A stretch of 64,000 bases of DNA from Dokdonella_A soli (GCF_039523175.1 NZ_BAAAEU010000010.1:124001-188000); one strand, 5' to 3'. Shown: positions 8,448-19,002, counted from the first letter of the stretch. The notes: generated by a model from the sequence alone, not told the origin. A program made the numbers and translations.

Positions 8448-8655
8448 GCGCGGCCTCGGCGGCGGGTGCGAGCAGGCGGTTTTCGATCGCGCCTGGACGT
8501 GTGTCGGGACGCGGATGCGGACGGAAGCAGACGAACCAGATCAGCGTCAGCAGGATCAGCTTGACCACGATGATCGCCGTGAACTCGATACCGAAGCGGC
8601 GGCCGCCGCGGCTGCGGAACCAGGACGATGCTGACGGGCGATTCGGCATATCCAT
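8437..8655 (-). CDS. cydP: CydP-type small protein of the cyd operon
   Basis: A 72-residue protein with one strongly hydrophobic segment (AIIVVKLILLTLIWFVCF) and a Pro/Arg-rich tail. This matches the small CydP family found directly upstream of cydA in xanthomonads and other proteobacteria and annotated as a putative small oxidase subunit. The ATG at 8655 has GGAG about 8 bases upstream; a nearby in-frame ATG at 8649 is the only close alternative. Its stop lies inside the beginning of cydA (11-base overlap), so translation is likely coupled. A role in bd oxidase assembly or stability is inferred from position. Confidence 0.8.
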   Translation of the reverse strand: MDMPNRPSASSWFRSRGGRRFGIEFTAIIVVKLILLTLIWFVCFRPHPRPDTRPGAIENRLLAPAAEAAHDR

Positions 8656-8777
8656 GAGGCAAGCTCCGGAACTGCCGCAAAAGTATACGCCGCCTCCGCG
8701 CGGGCCAATGCGGTGCGATGCCGCGCGGCCGGATGCCGCGCGGTGCATGGTCGCGGCGCGGCGCCGCGCCGCGAGGA

Positions 8778-10112
8778 TCAGCCGGCGGCAGCGAACGCGT
8801 CGCGGGTCAGGTTTTCTGGCTCGCCGTCGGTGCAGACCACGTCGTCCTCGATACGGATGCCGCCGTACTTGCGGAACGCATCGACCTTGGTCCAGTCGAT
8901 GTCCTTCGCGGCCGGTTTCGCCTTGAGTTCGGCGAGCAGCATGTCGATGAAATAGAGGCCCGGTTCGATCGTGACGACCATGCCGGGTTCGAGTACGCGC
9001 GTCATGCGCAGGTAGGGATGGCCGGCCGGGCGCGGGATCGTGCCGCCGCTGTCGCTGGCCTGGAAGCCGGCGACGTCGTGCACCTGCAGGCCGATCGGAT
9101 GGCCGAGACCGTGCGGGAAGAACGCGCTGGTCACGCGGTTCTCCACTGCGCTCTCCGCGCTCATGCGGATGAAGCCGTGGTCCTTGAGGATGCCGGCCAG
9201 CACGTGATGCGCGTGGATGTGCAGCTCCGGATAGCTCTGTCCGGCACGCACCTTCGTGCAGAAGCCGCGCTGCGCAGCGTCGACCGCGTCAATCAGCGCG
9301 GAGAATTCCGACGCCTCCGCGCTGGCGTAGGTGCGCGTGATGTCGCTCGCATAGCCGTGGAAGCTCGCACCCGCGTCGATCAGGAACGAGTGTGCATGCG
9401 CCGGCGGCGCATGACCGAGTTCGGTGTAGTGCAGCACCGCACCGTGCTCGTTCAGCGCGATGATGTTGCCGTACGGGAGTTCGTTGTCGGTCTGGCGCGT
9501 CGCGGCAAGATATGCCAGGTGGATGTCGAACTCTGACTCGCCGGCGCGAAACGCGGCCTCGGCGGCCCGGTGAGCACGCGCGCCGAGCTTGCTCGCCACG
9601 CGCATCATCGCCAGTTCGTACGCGGTCTTGTACGAACGCTGGTAGTGCAGATAGTCGAGCGCCGCGGCCGGATTGTTCGGCGTGAAACCGTCGAGCGCCG
9701 CGTTCGCCTCGCCGAGGATCGCGCAGCGCGCGGCGTCGTTCGGCAGATGCGCGCGCGCTTCCTTCGCGTCGCGGATGATCACGATGTCGAAGTGCTCGAC
9801 CCAGTAGCCGGCCGGCGCCTCCGGCACGACATGCCAGTAGTCGTGCGGCTGCAGGTAGACCAGCTTCGGCTTGCGCCCCGGCGTGTAGACCAGCCACGAT
9901 CCCGGCGCCTTGGTCACCGGCAGCCAGTGCTTGAAATGCGGATTCACCGCGAAGGGATACGGGCGGTCGTCCAGGAACTGGTACGCCGCCTGTCCGGCGG
10001 CGACGACCAGGTGATCAAAGCCGCCGCGCAGCAGCGCCTTGTCGGCGCGCGCCTTCAACGTCGACAGGTGGGGCGGATAGAGCTGGTGCAGATCGGGATG
10101 CTGGATGTCCAT
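8778..10112 (-). CDS. pepQ: Xaa-Pro dipeptidase
   Basis: A 444-residue cytoplasmic metallopeptidase of the M24 'pita-bread' fold. The dimetal ligands are visible in order: LIDAG-SFHGYASDITRT (two Asp), FFPHGLGHPIGLQVHD (His), VTIEPGLYF (Glu) and IRIEDDVV (Glu). The N-terminal 160 residues form the non-catalytic domain typical of bacterial prolidases (FLDDRPYPFAVNPHFKHWLP). The enzyme cleaves dipeptides with C-terminal proline. It stands alone: the next gene on the strand lies 93 bases upstream and the cyd operon 122 bases downstream. Size fits PepQ (about 440 residues). Confidence 0.95.
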   Translation of the reverse strand: MDIQHPDLHQLYPPHLSTLKARADKALLRGGFDHLVVAAGQAAYQFLDDRPYPFAVNPHFKHWLPVTKAPGSWLVYTPGRKPKLVYLQPHDYWHVVPEAPAGYWVEHFDIVIIRDAKEARAHLPNDAARCAILGEANAALDGFTPNNPAAALDYLHYQRSYKTAYELAMMRVASKLGARAHRAAEAAFRAGESEFDIHLAYLAATRQTDNELPYGNIIALNEHGAVLHYTELGHAPPAHAHSFLIDAGASFHGYASDITRTYASAEASEFSALIDAVDAAQRGFCTKVRAGQSYPELHIHAHHVLAGILKDHGFIRMSAESAVENRVTSAFFPHGLGHPIGLQVHDVAGFQASDSGGTIPRPAGHPYLRMTRVLEPGMVVTIEPGLYFIDMLLAELKAKPAAKDIDWTKVDAFRKYGGIRIEDDVVCTDGEPENLTRDAFAAAG

Positions 10113-10205
10113 GGGCCAATCCTTGCGACGAACGCCGATTCTGCCACGAGCACGCGCCGACGCACCGCCGCACGTTCTCGGCGGCGCACCGTTGCGGGCA
10201 TGCCA

Positions 10206-10817
10206 TCAGTAGCCGACCGTGAAGCGCCGTCGTGAATGCGCCGGGCGTTCCAGCTCGTCGAGGAACGCGATCGCGAAATCCTCGATCGAGACCCAGCTCT
10301 TGCCGGTGGCATCGGTCAGCAGGCTGTCGCCGCCCAGGCGGAATTTCCCGGTGCGCTGCCCCGGCATGAAGCTTTCGGATGGCGAAAGGAAGGTCCAGTC
10401 GAGGTCACGTTCCCGGCGCAGTGCACCGAGGAAATCGCGGCCTGCGTTCGCCTCGCCGAGATAGGCGGCCGGGAAGCCTGGCGTGTCGGCCAGCTGAACG
10501 CCGGGCCCGACCTCGAGGCTGCCAGCGCCGCCGACGACGAGCAGGCGCCGCACACCGGCGCGCTTGACCGGACCGATGATCGCCGCGGCTGGTGCGCCGA
10601 GGAATCTGACTGCGCTGAATACCGCATCGTGGTCGGCCAGCGCGGCGACCAGCGCATCGCCGTCCGCAATGTCGACATTGCGCGTGGTCAGGCGTTCGCG
10701 CGGCGCAAGCGAAGACGCGTGGCGCGCCAGCGCCGTGACGCGATGTCCGCGCTGCAGCGCCTCGTCGAGCAGGCGGCTGCCGACGTTGCCGGTTGCGCCG
10801 ATGATCGCGATGTCCAT
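10206..10817 (-). CDS. NAD(P)-binding atypical short-chain oxidoreductase
   Basis: A 203-residue single-domain Rossmann protein beginning MDIAIIGATGNVGSRLLDEA, with the GATGNVG dinucleotide-binding loop and the later SPSESFMPGQRTGKF and DFAIAFLDE segments typical of YwnB-like or NmrA-like members of the extended SDR group. These enzymes or redox sensors bind NAD(P)H; the substrate is not known. The ATG at 10817 follows GGGAG and puts the glycine loop at the N-terminus as usual; an in-frame upstream start at 10871 would add 18 residues lacking family similarity. It is probably a single-gene unit. Confidence 0.85.
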   Translation of the reverse strand: MDIAIIGATGNVGSRLLDEALQRGHRVTALARHASSLAPRERLTTRNVDIADGDALVAALADHDAVFSAVRFLGAPAAAIIGPVKRAGVRRLLVVGGAGSLEVGPGVQLADTPGFPAAYLGEANAGRDFLGALRRERDLDWTFLSPSESFMPGQRTGKFRLGGDSLLTDATGKSWVSIEDFAIAFLDELERPAHSRRRFTVGY

Positions 10818-10925
10818 GATCGACTCCCGCGGAAGACGGTGCGCGGGACATTGTGCGCCGAATCGACGCATTCTGTTGATGCCGGTTCCGGCGCCATCAG
10901 TCCCGCAGGCGTCGTTCCGTCCGCG

Positions 10926-11474
10926 CTAATCGTGCCGCGTGCGCGGCGCCGCGAACTCGCGAAGTAACCAATCGTCGAGCAGGCGCTTCTCGTAGCGCAG
11001 CGGATCGTCGCGGTTGGGCGTGGAGCGATTCAGGAACGCGGGATCGCGCAGCTTTTCCTCGCCGCCGCGCAGGCGCGCGCCGTCACTGCCGGTCAGCGTG
11101 TAGCGCAGGTCGATGCTCGGCGGGTAGATGTCCTTGACGATGCGGATATCGTCCCAGCGCGGTCCGCGCCACGGCTCGCAGATACCGGCCCGGCGGATGT
11201 CGGTGATGGTCACGTCCAGATGCTGGCCGGGAGCGAGCACCTGGTCGGCACGCCGCCGCAGGTGGCGCGCGAGTTCGCCCAGCCATTCCACGGGTTTCGC
11301 GCGGGTGCTGCATGCGCTCTCGCGCACATCGGCGAAGCCGGCCGGATCGGTCCAGTCAACGCCGATACGCGATGGTGGTTCGCTCTTCGCGAGCGCGGTC
11401 GCGCCGGCGGTCGTCAGCGCCAGAGCGGCGGGGATCAACGGCAGCCAACGTCTGGAAGTTCGCAAGCATTTCAT
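10926..11474 (-). CDS. DUF3016-type periplasmic protein
   Basis: A 182-residue protein with a signal peptide (residues 1-28, ending near ATALA). The mature region resembles DUF3016 proteins, with IGVDWTDPAGFADVRES near the N-terminus, the middle block LDVTITDIRRAGICEPWRGP, and RYTLTGSDGARL with a following basic patch. The family is common in xanthomonads and has no established function. The ATG at 11474 is preceded by GGAGAGGTGAAAA. The gene is divergent from thiC. Confidence 0.8.
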   Translation of the reverse strand: MKCLRTSRRWLPLIPAALALTTAGATALAKSEPPSRIGVDWTDPAGFADVRESACSTRAKPVEWLGELARHLRRRADQVLAPGQHLDVTITDIRRAGICEPWRGPRWDDIRIVKDIYPPSIDLRYTLTGSDGARLRGGEEKLRDPAFLNRSTPNRDDPLRYEKRLLDDWLLREFAAPRTRHD

Positions 11475-11689
11475 AATTTTCACCTCTCCACGCTGCGTGC
11501 GGCGCATGAACGCCTGCGCGCACGTCTACCGTCAAGGACGAACCCACGCAGCAAACCGTCGCCGGTGCGCGGAGGGCTTGCGCCGCGACAACGGAATCCG
11601 CGCCGGATCCCGGCGAGCCTTCGTGTTTGCAGTGTCGCGCCCTTGCCGGATAGCGGCTGCGCGGCGAACGTGCTTGAATGCGCATCTTG

Positions 11690-11785
11690 AAGCGGGGGTG
11701 CCGGCGGTCGTCGGCTGAGAGAGTCCCTTGGAACCTGATCCGACGGCTTGCATCAAGCAAGCCTCCACCGGCGTAGGGAGCTTCG
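11690..11785 (+). promoter_or_regulatory. TPP riboswitch (THI element)
   Basis: Conserved THI-box blocks appear in order. AGCGGGGGTGCC opens the element (11691-11702), CTGAGAG follows at 11713, then CCTTGGAACCTGATCC, and finally CCACCGGCGTAGGGAGC (11765-11781). They match the pyrimidine-sensing and pyrophosphate-sensing arms of the thiamine pyrophosphate aptamer. The variable P3 region holds CGACGGCTTGCATCAAGCAAGC. It sits about 90 bases before thiC, so TPP binding should reduce thiC expression. The stretch from 11475 to 11689 holds no gene or other signal that I can see. Confidence 0.92.
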
Positions 11786-11827
11786 CGGCATCGGCGTCAG
11801 GCCGGCGCGGCGCCCCGCTTCGTCGAG

Positions 11828-11855
11828 ATCCCCGCTTTCCCTGCGGGGGATTTTC
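11828..11855 (+). terminator. hairpin in the riboswitch expression platform
   Basis: ATCCCCGC pairs with GCGGGG-AT around a 7-base loop and is followed by TTTTC, 20 bases before the thiC start. Its position after the TPP aptamer suggests it is the ligand-controlled terminator or the stem that sequesters the ribosome-binding site (AGGA at 11864). The T-run is short, so which of the two it is remains open. Confidence 0.5.
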
Positions 11856-11874
11856 ACAAAAGCAGGACGTTACG

Positions 11875-13752
<1,878 letters not shown>

Positions 13753-13808
13753 CCGGCCGCGGCGGAACGTAGAATCGAACGCGATACAGCGCCAGCGAGG
13801 CATCGAAG

Positions 13809-14801
13809 ATGACAGGCAGATGGAATTGGCTGACACGTGGCATCGTGGCGTTCGTCGTTGTCTACGCGCTCGGAGTGCTCGCGCTGATGTGGTGGTGGAG
13901 TGACGAGCCACCGCACTTCGATGTCAGCGCGGCGGCGCACGCGCGTGCCGCGGCGAAGCACGAGCCGGTCGTCACCGGCAGTGTCACGACTTCGGCCTGG
14001 ATGACCACGGCGGAAACCCTGCTCGACAAACGCGGTGGCTACCTCAGCAACGACAAGTTCCCGCCCGGCGTTCTGATGGACGATCTGCCGAACTGGGAAT
14101 TCGGTGTGTTGACCGCGACACGCGACCTCGCGCGCGAAATGCGCAACAAGTTCGCTCGCTCGCAGTCGCAGTCCGAGGAGGACACCGACCTCAAGGAAGC
14201 CGATCCGCTGTTCTCGAGTCCGAGCGATCGTTGGCTGTTGCCGAGTTCGGAGAACCAGTACCGCAAGGCGATCGCGCACGTCGATGGTTATTTCGAGCGG
14301 CTCGGCAAGAACGATCCGAACGGCGCGCAGTTCTACGCGCGCGCCGACAACCTCGCCGACTACCTCGATCTGGTCTCGAACCGGCTCGGCAGCCTGTCGC
14401 AACGGCTCTCGGCAAGCGTCGGCCAGCTGCGTCTGGAAGGCGACGCGCCGGTCGATGCGACGGCGCCGCCGGCCCCGCAGGGCCAGCAGGTCGTGCGCAC
14501 GCCGTGGACCAAGATCGACGATATCTTCTACGAGTCGCGCGGCTACAGCTGGGCGCTGCTCGAGCAACTGCAGGCGTTCGAGGCGGATTTCGCGCCGATT
14601 CTCGAGCGCAAGGGCGCGATGGTCAGCCTGAAGCAGATCATCCGCGAGCTGCAGGAAGCGCAGAAGCCGGTGCACAGCCCGATCATCCTCAACGGCAGCC
14701 CGTTCGGCTTCTTCGCGAATCACTCGCTGGTGATGGCGAACTACATCTCGCGCGCGAACGCGGCGGTGATCGACTTGCGCGAGCTGCTGAAGCGCGGCTA
14801 G
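13809..14801 (+). CDS. DUF2333 family membrane-anchored protein
   Basis: A 330-residue protein with one N-terminal membrane anchor (about residues 10-30, ending LMWWWSDEP) and a long, mostly helical periplasmic or cytoplasmic body. It matches the DUF2333 pattern: TLLDKRGGYLSNDKFPPGVL, MDDLPNWEFGVL, RDLAREMRN, then the ARADNLADYLDLVSNRLGSL segment. The family is widespread in gammaproteobacteria and has no assigned function. It starts 56 bases after thiC and ends 37 bases before the glycosyltransferase gene, so it may share a transcript with either. Confidence 0.85.
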   Translation: MTGRWNWLTRGIVAFVVVYALGVLALMWWWSDEPPHFDVSAAAHARAAAKHEPVVTGSVTTSAWMTTAETLLDKRGGYLSNDKFPPGVLMDDLPNWEFGVLTATRDLAREMRNKFARSQSQSEEDTDLKEADPLFSSPSDRWLLPSSENQYRKAIAHVDGYFERLGKNDPNGAQFYARADNLADYLDLVSNRLGSLSQRLSASVGQLRLEGDAPVDATAPPAPQGQQVVRTPWTKIDDIFYESRGYSWALLEQLQAFEADFAPILERKGAMVSLKQIIRELQEAQKPVHSPIILNGSPFGFFANHSLVMANYISRANAAVIDLRELLKRG

Positions 14802-14838
14802 CGCAGGAAGGCGTCGCGCCATTCGCGCGCGACAGCGC

Positions 14839-16551
14839 ATGCGTCCGCATGCCAAGATTCCCGCCTTTCCCGCCCGCATCCCGTTCGTGAAGACGATTCC
14901 AGCGCCCTCCACCCATCCCGACCTGCCGCTCTGGCGTGCGGTGCTGGAACACCCGCTCTTCCTCGGCCTGCTGCTGCTGGCGCCGATCGTGTTCCTGCTG
15001 CCGCCGCTGCCGATCGACGAAACGCGCTATCTCGCGGTCGCCTGGGAAATGCGCCAGACCGGCGAATTCCTGGTGCCGCACCTGAATGGCGCGACCTACG
15101 CGCACAAGCCGCCACTGCTGTTCTGGCTGATCAACGCCGGTTGGCTGCTGACCGGCGTGCATGCGTGGACCGGGCGCGCGATGACCCTGCTGTGCTCGGG
15201 GCTCAGCCTGATCCTGCTGTACCGCCTCACCTTGCGCCTGACTGCCTCGGTCGCGGCCGCGCGCGTGTCGATGTGGATCCTGCTCGGCGCGGTCTACTTC
15301 GCCGCGTTCGCGAACGCGATCATGTTCGACGTGCCGCTGACCACCTGCGTGCTGCTCGCGATGCACGGCATCTGCGATCTCGCCGAGGGTCGCGCGCGTC
15401 GCGGCATCGTGGTCACCGGTGTTGCGATCGGCCTCGGCATCCTGGTCAAGGGACCGGTCATGCTGCTCGACATCGCGTTCGTCGCGCTCGGTGCGCCGTG
15501 GTGGAGCGACCAGCTGGCCGGCCGGCGCGCGCGTTATTTCGGAGCGTTCGCACTCGCGATCCTGCTCGGCGCGGCGATCGCGCTGGGCTGGGCGATTCCG
15601 GCGGCGCTGCACGGCGGCACGGACTATGCGCGCGCGATCTTCCTGAACCAGACCCTGGACCGCATCGAGGCGGTGCAAGGTGCCAGCACGCATGCGCGTC
15701 CGCTCTGGTGGTACCTGGCGATCTTCCCGCTGATGCTGCTGCCCTGGCCGCTGGTGATCCGTGGCTCATGGTCGAAACTGCGCGCGCTCGCGGATCAGCC
15801 CGCGCTGCGCATGGCTCTGGTCTGGGTCGTGCCCACCTTCGTCGCGTTCTCGCTGGTCGGCGGCAAGCAGCCGCACTACCTGCTGCCGGTGATTCCGGGT
15901 GTCGCGCTCGCGCTTGCGTTCGCGCTGGATCGCGGCGCGCTGCGCGTGCGCGTCGGCCTGCTCGCGCTGGTGTTGGTCGCGATCGGCCTCGCGATGGCAT
16001 TGTTGCCGCGTTTCTCGGCGGCGCGTCCCGCGCTCGCCTATGTCGGCGACATCTCGCCGTGGTGGGGCATCGCGGTCATCGCGCTCGGAATGGGCCTGCT
16101 GGCGGGCATGCGCCGCCTCGCGCAGCCGATGTGGCCGGCGCTGGCGATGGTCATGCTGGCGCTGCTGGTCAAACTCGCCGTCATTGAAGGGACCGGCGAA
16201 CGCTATGACATCGAGGCGATTGCATCGCGCATTCGCGACGCGCAGGAGCGCGGTCAGCCGATCGCGCATCTCGGCTGGCATCACGGCGTTTATGAATTCG
16301 CGGGCCGCCTGACGAGCCCGCTGACTGCGCTCAACAGCGAAGAGGAATTCAAGGCCTGGGCGCAGCAGCACCCGGACGGACTGCTGGTCAGTTTCTATCG
16401 GCGCTACCGCTTCCGCGCGCAGCCGGTCTATTCGCAGCGCTTCCGTGGCGGCGAGGTATCGATCTGGACCGCACGTGACGCGCTCGCTTCCGGCATCGAT
16501 CCTTCGATCGCGCATCAGAAGGAAAGCAGCGAAGACGCCTCTGATGAATGA
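14839..16551 (+). CDS. ArnT-like glycosyltransferase (GT-C, family 39/83)
   Basis: A 570-residue polytopic membrane protein. After a short N-terminus it has a first membrane segment, then PPLPIDETRYLAVAWEMRQT with the acidic DE motif of GT-C enzymes in the first periplasmic loop, then HKPPLLFWLINAGWLL, followed by about ten further hydrophobic segments and a small C-terminal periplasmic domain. ArnT proteins move L-Ara4N from undecaprenyl phosphate to lipid A; other members add sugars to different lipid or protein acceptors. No other arn genes are nearby, so the sugar and acceptor are open. The ATG at 14839 is accepted; a GTG at 14887 is possible. Confidence 0.82.
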   Translation: MRPHAKIPAFPARIPFVKTIPAPSTHPDLPLWRAVLEHPLFLGLLLLAPIVFLLPPLPIDETRYLAVAWEMRQTGEFLVPHLNGATYAHKPPLLFWLINAGWLLTGVHAWTGRAMTLLCSGLSLILLYRLTLRLTASVAAARVSMWILLGAVYFAAFANAIMFDVPLTTCVLLAMHGICDLAEGRARRGIVVTGVAIGLGILVKGPVMLLDIAFVALGAPWWSDQLAGRRARYFGAFALAILLGAAIALGWAIPAALHGGTDYARAIFLNQTLDRIEAVQGASTHARPLWWYLAIFPLMLLPWPLVIRGSWSKLRALADQPALRMALVWVVPTFVAFSLVGGKQPHYLLPVIPGVALALAFALDRGALRVRVGLLALVLVAIGLAMALLPRFSAARPALAYVGDISPWWGIAVIALGMGLLAGMRRLAQPMWPALAMVMLALLVKLAVIEGTGERYDIEAIASRIRDAQERGQPIAHLGWHHGVYEFAGRLTSPLTALNSEEEFKAWAQQHPDGLLVSFYRRYRFRAQPVYSQRFRGGEVSIWTARDALASGIDPSIAHQKESSEDASDE

Positions 16552-16595
16552 GTAGATGCCGCGCGCGATGCCGAGTGGCATCGCGCGGGGCGTCG

Positions 16596-17144
16596 TCAGA
16601 ACCCCGGTTTTTGCGCCGCCGAGCGGTAGCGCTCGACGCCGGCAAGGATTTCCTGCTTGGCCGCGGCCGCGTCGACCCAGCCGTCGATCTTGACCCACTT
16701 GCCCTTCTCGAGATCCTTGTAGTGCTCGAAGAAGTGGCCGATACGTTCCAGCCAGTGGCCGGAGACCTGGCCGATGTCGGCGATGTGCGCGTAGCCCGGA
16801 AAGGTTTTCGGATGTGGCACGACCACCAGCTTCTCGTCGGCACCGGCCTCGTCGGTCATGCGCAGCATGCCGACCGGACGGCAGCGGATCACCGAGCCCG
16901 GCACCAGCGGCAGCGGCAGGATCACCAGCGCGTCGAGCGGATCGCCGTCGCCGCCGAGCGTCTGCGGCACATAGCCGTAGTTGCACGGATAGCGCATCGG
17001 CGTGGACAGCACGCGGTCGACGAAGATCGCGCCGCTGGCCTTGTCGACCTCGTACTTGACCGGTTCGGCGTCCTTCGGAATCTCGATGACGACATTGATT
17101 TCGTTCGGCACGTCGCCGCCGGCGGGGACCAGATCGAGGCCCAT
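16596..17144 (-). CDS. ppa: inorganic pyrophosphatase (family I)
   Basis: A 182-residue soluble enzyme. Family I residues are in place: IEIPKDAEPVKYEVDKASG, YPCNYGYVPQTLGGDGDPLD with the metal-binding Asp cluster, and YKDLEKGKWVKIDGW. It hydrolyses PPi to phosphate, pulling biosynthetic reactions forward. The ATG at 17144 has AGGAG upstream. It converges with the glycosyltransferase gene. A membrane pyrophosphatase and a PPi-using phosphofructokinase lie a few kilobases away, so cellular PPi is shared between dissipating and conserving enzymes. Confidence 0.97.
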   Translation of the reverse strand: MGLDLVPAGGDVPNEINVVIEIPKDAEPVKYEVDKASGAIFVDRVLSTPMRYPCNYGYVPQTLGGDGDPLDALVILPLPLVPGSVIRCRPVGMLRMTDEAGADEKLVVVPHPKTFPGYAHIADIGQVSGHWLERIGHFFEHYKDLEKGKWVKIDGWVDAAAAKQEILAGVERYRSAAQKPGF

Positions 17145-17305
17145 GCGATTGCTCCTTGATGTTGCGTGCCCATACCGGGCGAAGGGCGCGAAGGATACGG
17201 CAATCCCTGCTGCATCGCACCACGATTGCTCGTCGATGGCGTCCGACGTTGAGGCAGAAGCGGGGATTCCCGCGGCGGGACGGTCGTTCAGCAGACGCCT
17301 GAACG

Positions 17306-17334
17306 CCGAAGCCCCGCGCGAGGCGGGGCTTCGG
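17306..17334 (-). terminator. hairpin downstream of the thioredoxin-TPR gene
   Basis: A perfect 12-bp stem (CCGAAGCCCCGC with GCGGGGCTTCGG) closes a 5-base loop 44 bases beyond the stop of the gene at 17378. No T-run follows on the minus strand, so it may be a transcript-end stabiliser instead of a true intrinsic terminator. The stem is almost the same as the one at 18811-18838 on the other side of the gene. Confidence 0.6.
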
Positions 17335-17377
17335 GAGGTCGTGCCGTGGCCAGTCGCCTGACGGACTTCCGTCATTG

Positions 17378-18673
17378 TCAGGACTTCAGCGCGTCCTTGA
17401 GCTTTGCGACCTGCTCCGGGAACCATTGGCCGTTCTGTTCGAGCACATCGGCGACGACCTTCTCGGCGTCATCCTGGCGCTTCAATGCCTTCAGCGCCTT
17501 CACGCGCTGCATCGCAACCGCGAGTCGGTTCTCGCCGTAGGCCTTGTCGGCCGCTTTCTCGAGCAGCAGCAGCGCCGCGGCCGGCTGGCCGCGCTCGAGC
17601 AGACTGCGGCCATAGCGGTACGGATACACATAGTCGTCCGGATACGCGGCGATCAGCTTCGGATACAGCGCATCGAGTTCATCGGTGCGCTTGGCCCGGG
17701 CGAGGTACACGCGCAGGTTGTCGGCGAGGTTGCGATCCTTGCCCAGGTTGGCGCCGAGCTGGCCACGCGCGGCCCCGATGGCGCGATCGAGCACGGCGCT
17801 CTCCGACGCGCTGTCACCGAGCGCGGCATCAACGTCGGCCGTCGTGATCACCGTGCTGCGCTGGTCGGCGCAGGCCGGCTTGGCGATGAAGACCTGCTTC
17901 GACAGCATCGCGTCGAGTGCGATCTTCTGCGGCGCGAGCAGCGCAGTGCGCTCCGCTTTCGGCAGTTTCTCACTCGCTTCAAGCAACTGATCGACGACAT
18001 ACGGCCGGTCGCAGTCGATGTCGCCGGCGAGCACGCGCTTCGCGGCGGCGACGACGCCGGCGTCGTCCTTCGCGTTGGCTGCGCGCGCGAGTTCGAGGCG
18101 GTCGAGCCAGAGTGCGACGTAATGGTTGCTGCCGGCCGCGGCCTGCACATTCTCTTGCAGACCCTTGTACCAATCGAGCCCGGCCCGGCCTTCGCCGCGC
18201 GCCTGGTACGAACCGAGCACGGTCGCGACCGCATCGAACGAACCCGCGGCCGCCTTGCGCTTGAAGTCATCGAGCGTGCTCGCGCCCGCGATGATCCCGT
18301 CGAGATTCGGATAGAACTTCTCGCGTGGCTGCTCGGCGAGGATGCGGCCGAGCTCGTCGCCGTTTTCGTTGAGCACTACATAGGCAGGCAACGCCTTGAC
18401 CTCGAGTTTCTTCATCCACGCCGCGCCATCCGGTGAATCCGCATCGACCTCGGCGACGACGGTCTTCGCTTCCACGGCTTTCCATTCCTTGCCGTTCAGC
18501 ACGTGCGTGGCCATGAAGTAGCACGAGTAGCACCAGGGCGCCGAGAAATCGATCAGCACCGGTGCATGTGCCTTCTTCGCCTTGGCAAGCGCGGCGTCGA
18601 CGGAGGAAACGGGCTCGGCTGCATGCAGTGAGCCGACGAATGCGAGCGCCAGCAGTGGACGTATCGGCTTCAT
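17378..18673 (-). CDS. periplasmic thioredoxin-fold protein with TPR-like C-terminus
   Basis: A 431-residue protein with a signal peptide (MKPIRPLLALAFVGSLHAA). A thioredoxin domain follows with DFSAPWCYSCYFM, a CxxC at Cys48-Cys51 in a Tyr-Ser version, and the cis-Pro region KALPAYVVL. The C-terminal two thirds is helical and repetitive, ending in segments that look like tetratricopeptide repeats (RYGRSLLERGQPAAALLLLE, VKALKALKRQDDAEKVV). It is likely a periplasmic thiol-disulfide protein with a protein-binding tail. The ATG at 18673 follows GAGG and begins the signal peptide; the frame is open further upstream but lacks that feature. Confidence 0.82.
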   Translation of the reverse strand: MKPIRPLLALAFVGSLHAAEPVSSVDAALAKAKKAHAPVLIDFSAPWCYSCYFMATHVLNGKEWKAVEAKTVVAEVDADSPDGAAWMKKLEVKALPAYVVLNENGDELGRILAEQPREKFYPNLDGIIAGASTLDDFKRKAAAGSFDAVATVLGSYQARGEGRAGLDWYKGLQENVQAAAGSNHYVALWLDRLELARAANAKDDAGVVAAAKRVLAGDIDCDRPYVVDQLLEASEKLPKAERTALLAPQKIALDAMLSKQVFIAKPACADQRSTVITTADVDAALGDSASESAVLDRAIGAARGQLGANLGKDRNLADNLRVYLARAKRTDELDALYPKLIAAYPDDYVYPYRYGRSLLERGQPAAALLLLEKAADKAYGENRLAVAMQRVKALKALKRQDDAEKVVADVLEQNGQWFPEQVAKLKDALKS

Positions 18674-18805
18674 TCGATGCCTCGATTGGGTGATCCGGAG
18701 GAAACGCTGCACACAAAGCGGGTGCCATCTTGCGCAGTGCGTCGTCGCGTTGTCCATATGTGGAATGGCAGTCTGCCGCGTCGTGCGGTCCCGCCGATGA
18801 AGCCG

Positions 18806-18838
18806 AAAAAACGAAGCCCCGCGAGAGCGGGGCTTCGT
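18806..18838 (-). terminator. intrinsic terminator downstream of hppA
   Basis: A 12-bp perfect stem (ACGAAGCCCCGC/GCGGGGCTTCGT) closes a GAGA tetraloop. On the minus strand it is followed by a run of six T (AAAAAA at 18806-18811 on the plus strand). This is a standard Rho-independent terminator for transcripts coming from hppA. It lies upstream of the thioredoxin gene, so that gene should have its own promoter between 18674 and 18805. Confidence 0.8.
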
Positions 18839-18891
18839 GTTGCTTCTGGGGCCGCCGGGATCATGCGGTAGCTATCCGATCAAGGGGTCGT

Positions 18892-18989
18892 GTCGCGCTG
18901 GCGCGCGACGGTGAATCTGCCCCTCACCCTTTGCCCTCTCCCCGCGTGGCGGGGAGAGGGGAACGCGTGGCGTCGCGCTTGCGCGCGAC
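18892..18989. repeat. nested hairpins downstream of hppA
   Basis: Two nearly identical 18-base hairpins (GTCGCGCTGGCGCGCGAC at 18892-18909 and the one-base variant at 18972-18989) flank a perfect 12-bp-stem hairpin (CCCTCTCCCCGC/GCGGGGAGAGGG, 18932-18958). The arrangement is symmetrical and looks like a REP-type composite element in the hppA 3' region. It codes for nothing. Confidence 0.7.
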
Positions 18990-19002
18990 CATCGTTGCCC
19001 GA

